DNA of 8,994 bases, taken from assembly GCA_033764265.1 (NCBI GenBank), contig JANRJB010000394.1:1-8994 (forward strand), in the 5' to 3' direction. Positions within the stretch are counted from its first letter, which is position 1. Every line of letters begins with the position of its first letter. Positions 8,453-8,994 of the stretch are shown here, one piece after another. The position numbers and the translations under genes are program-made. This DNA comes from VGEM01 sp033764265 (lineage in GTDB: Bacteria > Pseudomonadota > Alphaproteobacteria > Rhodospirillales > Rhodospirillaceae). The notes under the pieces were generated by a model, which was given only the letters and a program-made list of their open reading frames with translations, was not told the origin of the DNA and searched no databases.

Positions 8453-8994
8453 CTACGGCTGCGCGTGACGGTTGCGGCGCCGGCGCGCGAGGTGCCACAG
8501 CCCCACCGCCGCGGCGATTAGCAAGCCGAGCGGGATCGCATTCCCGCCCCGGTTGAAAGGCGTGCGACCCGCCGGCGTTTGCGGCAGCGGCGCATCGAGC
8601 ACGCCGCGCTGATTCAGCCCCAGCTGCGCGACAATCCGACCGTGGGCGTCGATCACCGCCGAGATCCCGGAGGTCGCCGCGCGCACCAGCGGCAACCCTT
8701 CCTCGACCGCGCGCAGCCGCGCCGCCGCGAAATGCTGATACGGCCCGGTCGACTCGCCGAACCAGGTGTCGTTGGTCACGTTGAGCAGCCAGCGCGGCCG
8801 CGTGCCGTCTTGCGCGGTCGCGGCGACGTTCCCGGAAAAAATCGCTTCGTAACAGATCAGCGGGCCGAACGGCGGCAGGCCCGGCGCGGCAATGGCGCCG
8901 CGCACGGTGCCGGCGCTGAAATCCATGGTGCCTTCGGTCAGTTTGCGAAACGGGATCAACCCGCGCAGCGGCATGTATTCGCCGAACGGCACCA
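8453..8994 (-). CDS. lnt: Apolipoprotein N-acyltransferase Lnt (5' end outside window)
   Basis: Lnt transfers an acyl chain from phospholipid to the N-terminal cysteine of lipoproteins in the inner membrane, the last step of lipoprotein maturation. About 180 C-terminal codons are visible, carrying the second half of the nitrilase-like domain. VPFGEYMPLR contains the glutamate equivalent to E343 of E. coli. LICYEAIF holds the catalytic cysteine (codon 8852-8854) with the Tyr-Glu that follow it in the family. NVTNDTWFG, GPYQHFAAARLRAVEEGLPLVRAATSGISAV and DAHGR are also typical. A final membrane segment (IPLGLLIAAAVGLW) precedes a basic tail, RRRRN. The other two catalytic residues lie beyond the window. 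The stop is TAG at 8453, and 261 bases follow before the XRE regulator gene, with no clear terminator. Confidence 0.96.
   Translation of the reverse strand, partial: VPFGEYMPLRGLIPFRKLTEGTMDFSAGTVRGAIAAPGLPPFGPLICYEAIFSGNVAATAQDGTRPRWLLNVTNDTWFGESTGPYQHFAAARLRAVEEGLPLVRAATSGISAVIDAHGRIVAQLGLNQRGVLDAPLPQTPAGRTPFNRGGNAIPLGLLIAAAVGLWHLARRRRNRHAQP

Overview
The window is a piece of a GC-rich alphaproteobacterial chromosome, with every gene I can support on the minus strand. The backbone is the block that alphaproteobacteria usually keep in the order lnt, XRE-type regulator, metK, trmB, rimP, nusA. Read in the direction of transcription (right to left) it runs: the 3' part of lnt (8453-8994), a PraR-like helix-turn-helix regulator (7682-8191), a TonB-dependent receptor (5165-7447), metK (3814-4986), trmB (3108-3836), a Fic-family protein (1783-3006), rimP (1084-1623) and the 5' part of nusA (1-1065). 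The order, the receptor's style (EEIVVTAR TonB box) and the GTG/TTG starts fit an alphaproteobacterium, but I cannot name a genus.

Two genes look like lineage-specific insertions into this conserved block. The TonB-dependent receptor separates the regulator from metK and has its own strong ribosome binding site; a clear intrinsic terminator lies just upstream of it. The Fic protein separates trmB from rimP. It carries a complete Fic catalytic motif, a class II inhibitory motif and a probable C-terminal winged helix, and it sits behind an AT-rich island with an inverted repeat. The other genes are housekeeping functions: lipoprotein N-acylation (Lnt), S-adenosylmethionine synthesis (MetK), SAM-dependent m7G46 tRNA methylation (TrmB), 30S maturation (RimP) and transcription elongation/termination (NusA). 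MetK makes the methyl donor that TrmB uses, and the two genes overlap by 23 bases.

The most interesting non-coding signals are in leaders. In front of rimP-nusA lies a plausible promoter, then about 30 bases later a textbook intrinsic terminator, then the rimP start. This layout suggests attenuation of an operon that encodes the termination factor NusA. A 39-codon open frame runs through that terminator into rimP. A strong stem-loop sits between the possible metK promoter and the metK ribosome binding site. Small palindromes lie upstream of the XRE regulator gene. I saw no rRNA, tRNA, CRISPR array, insertion sequence or complete novel defence system. The Fic gene is the only accessory candidate of that sort, and it lacks a recognisable partner gene here.
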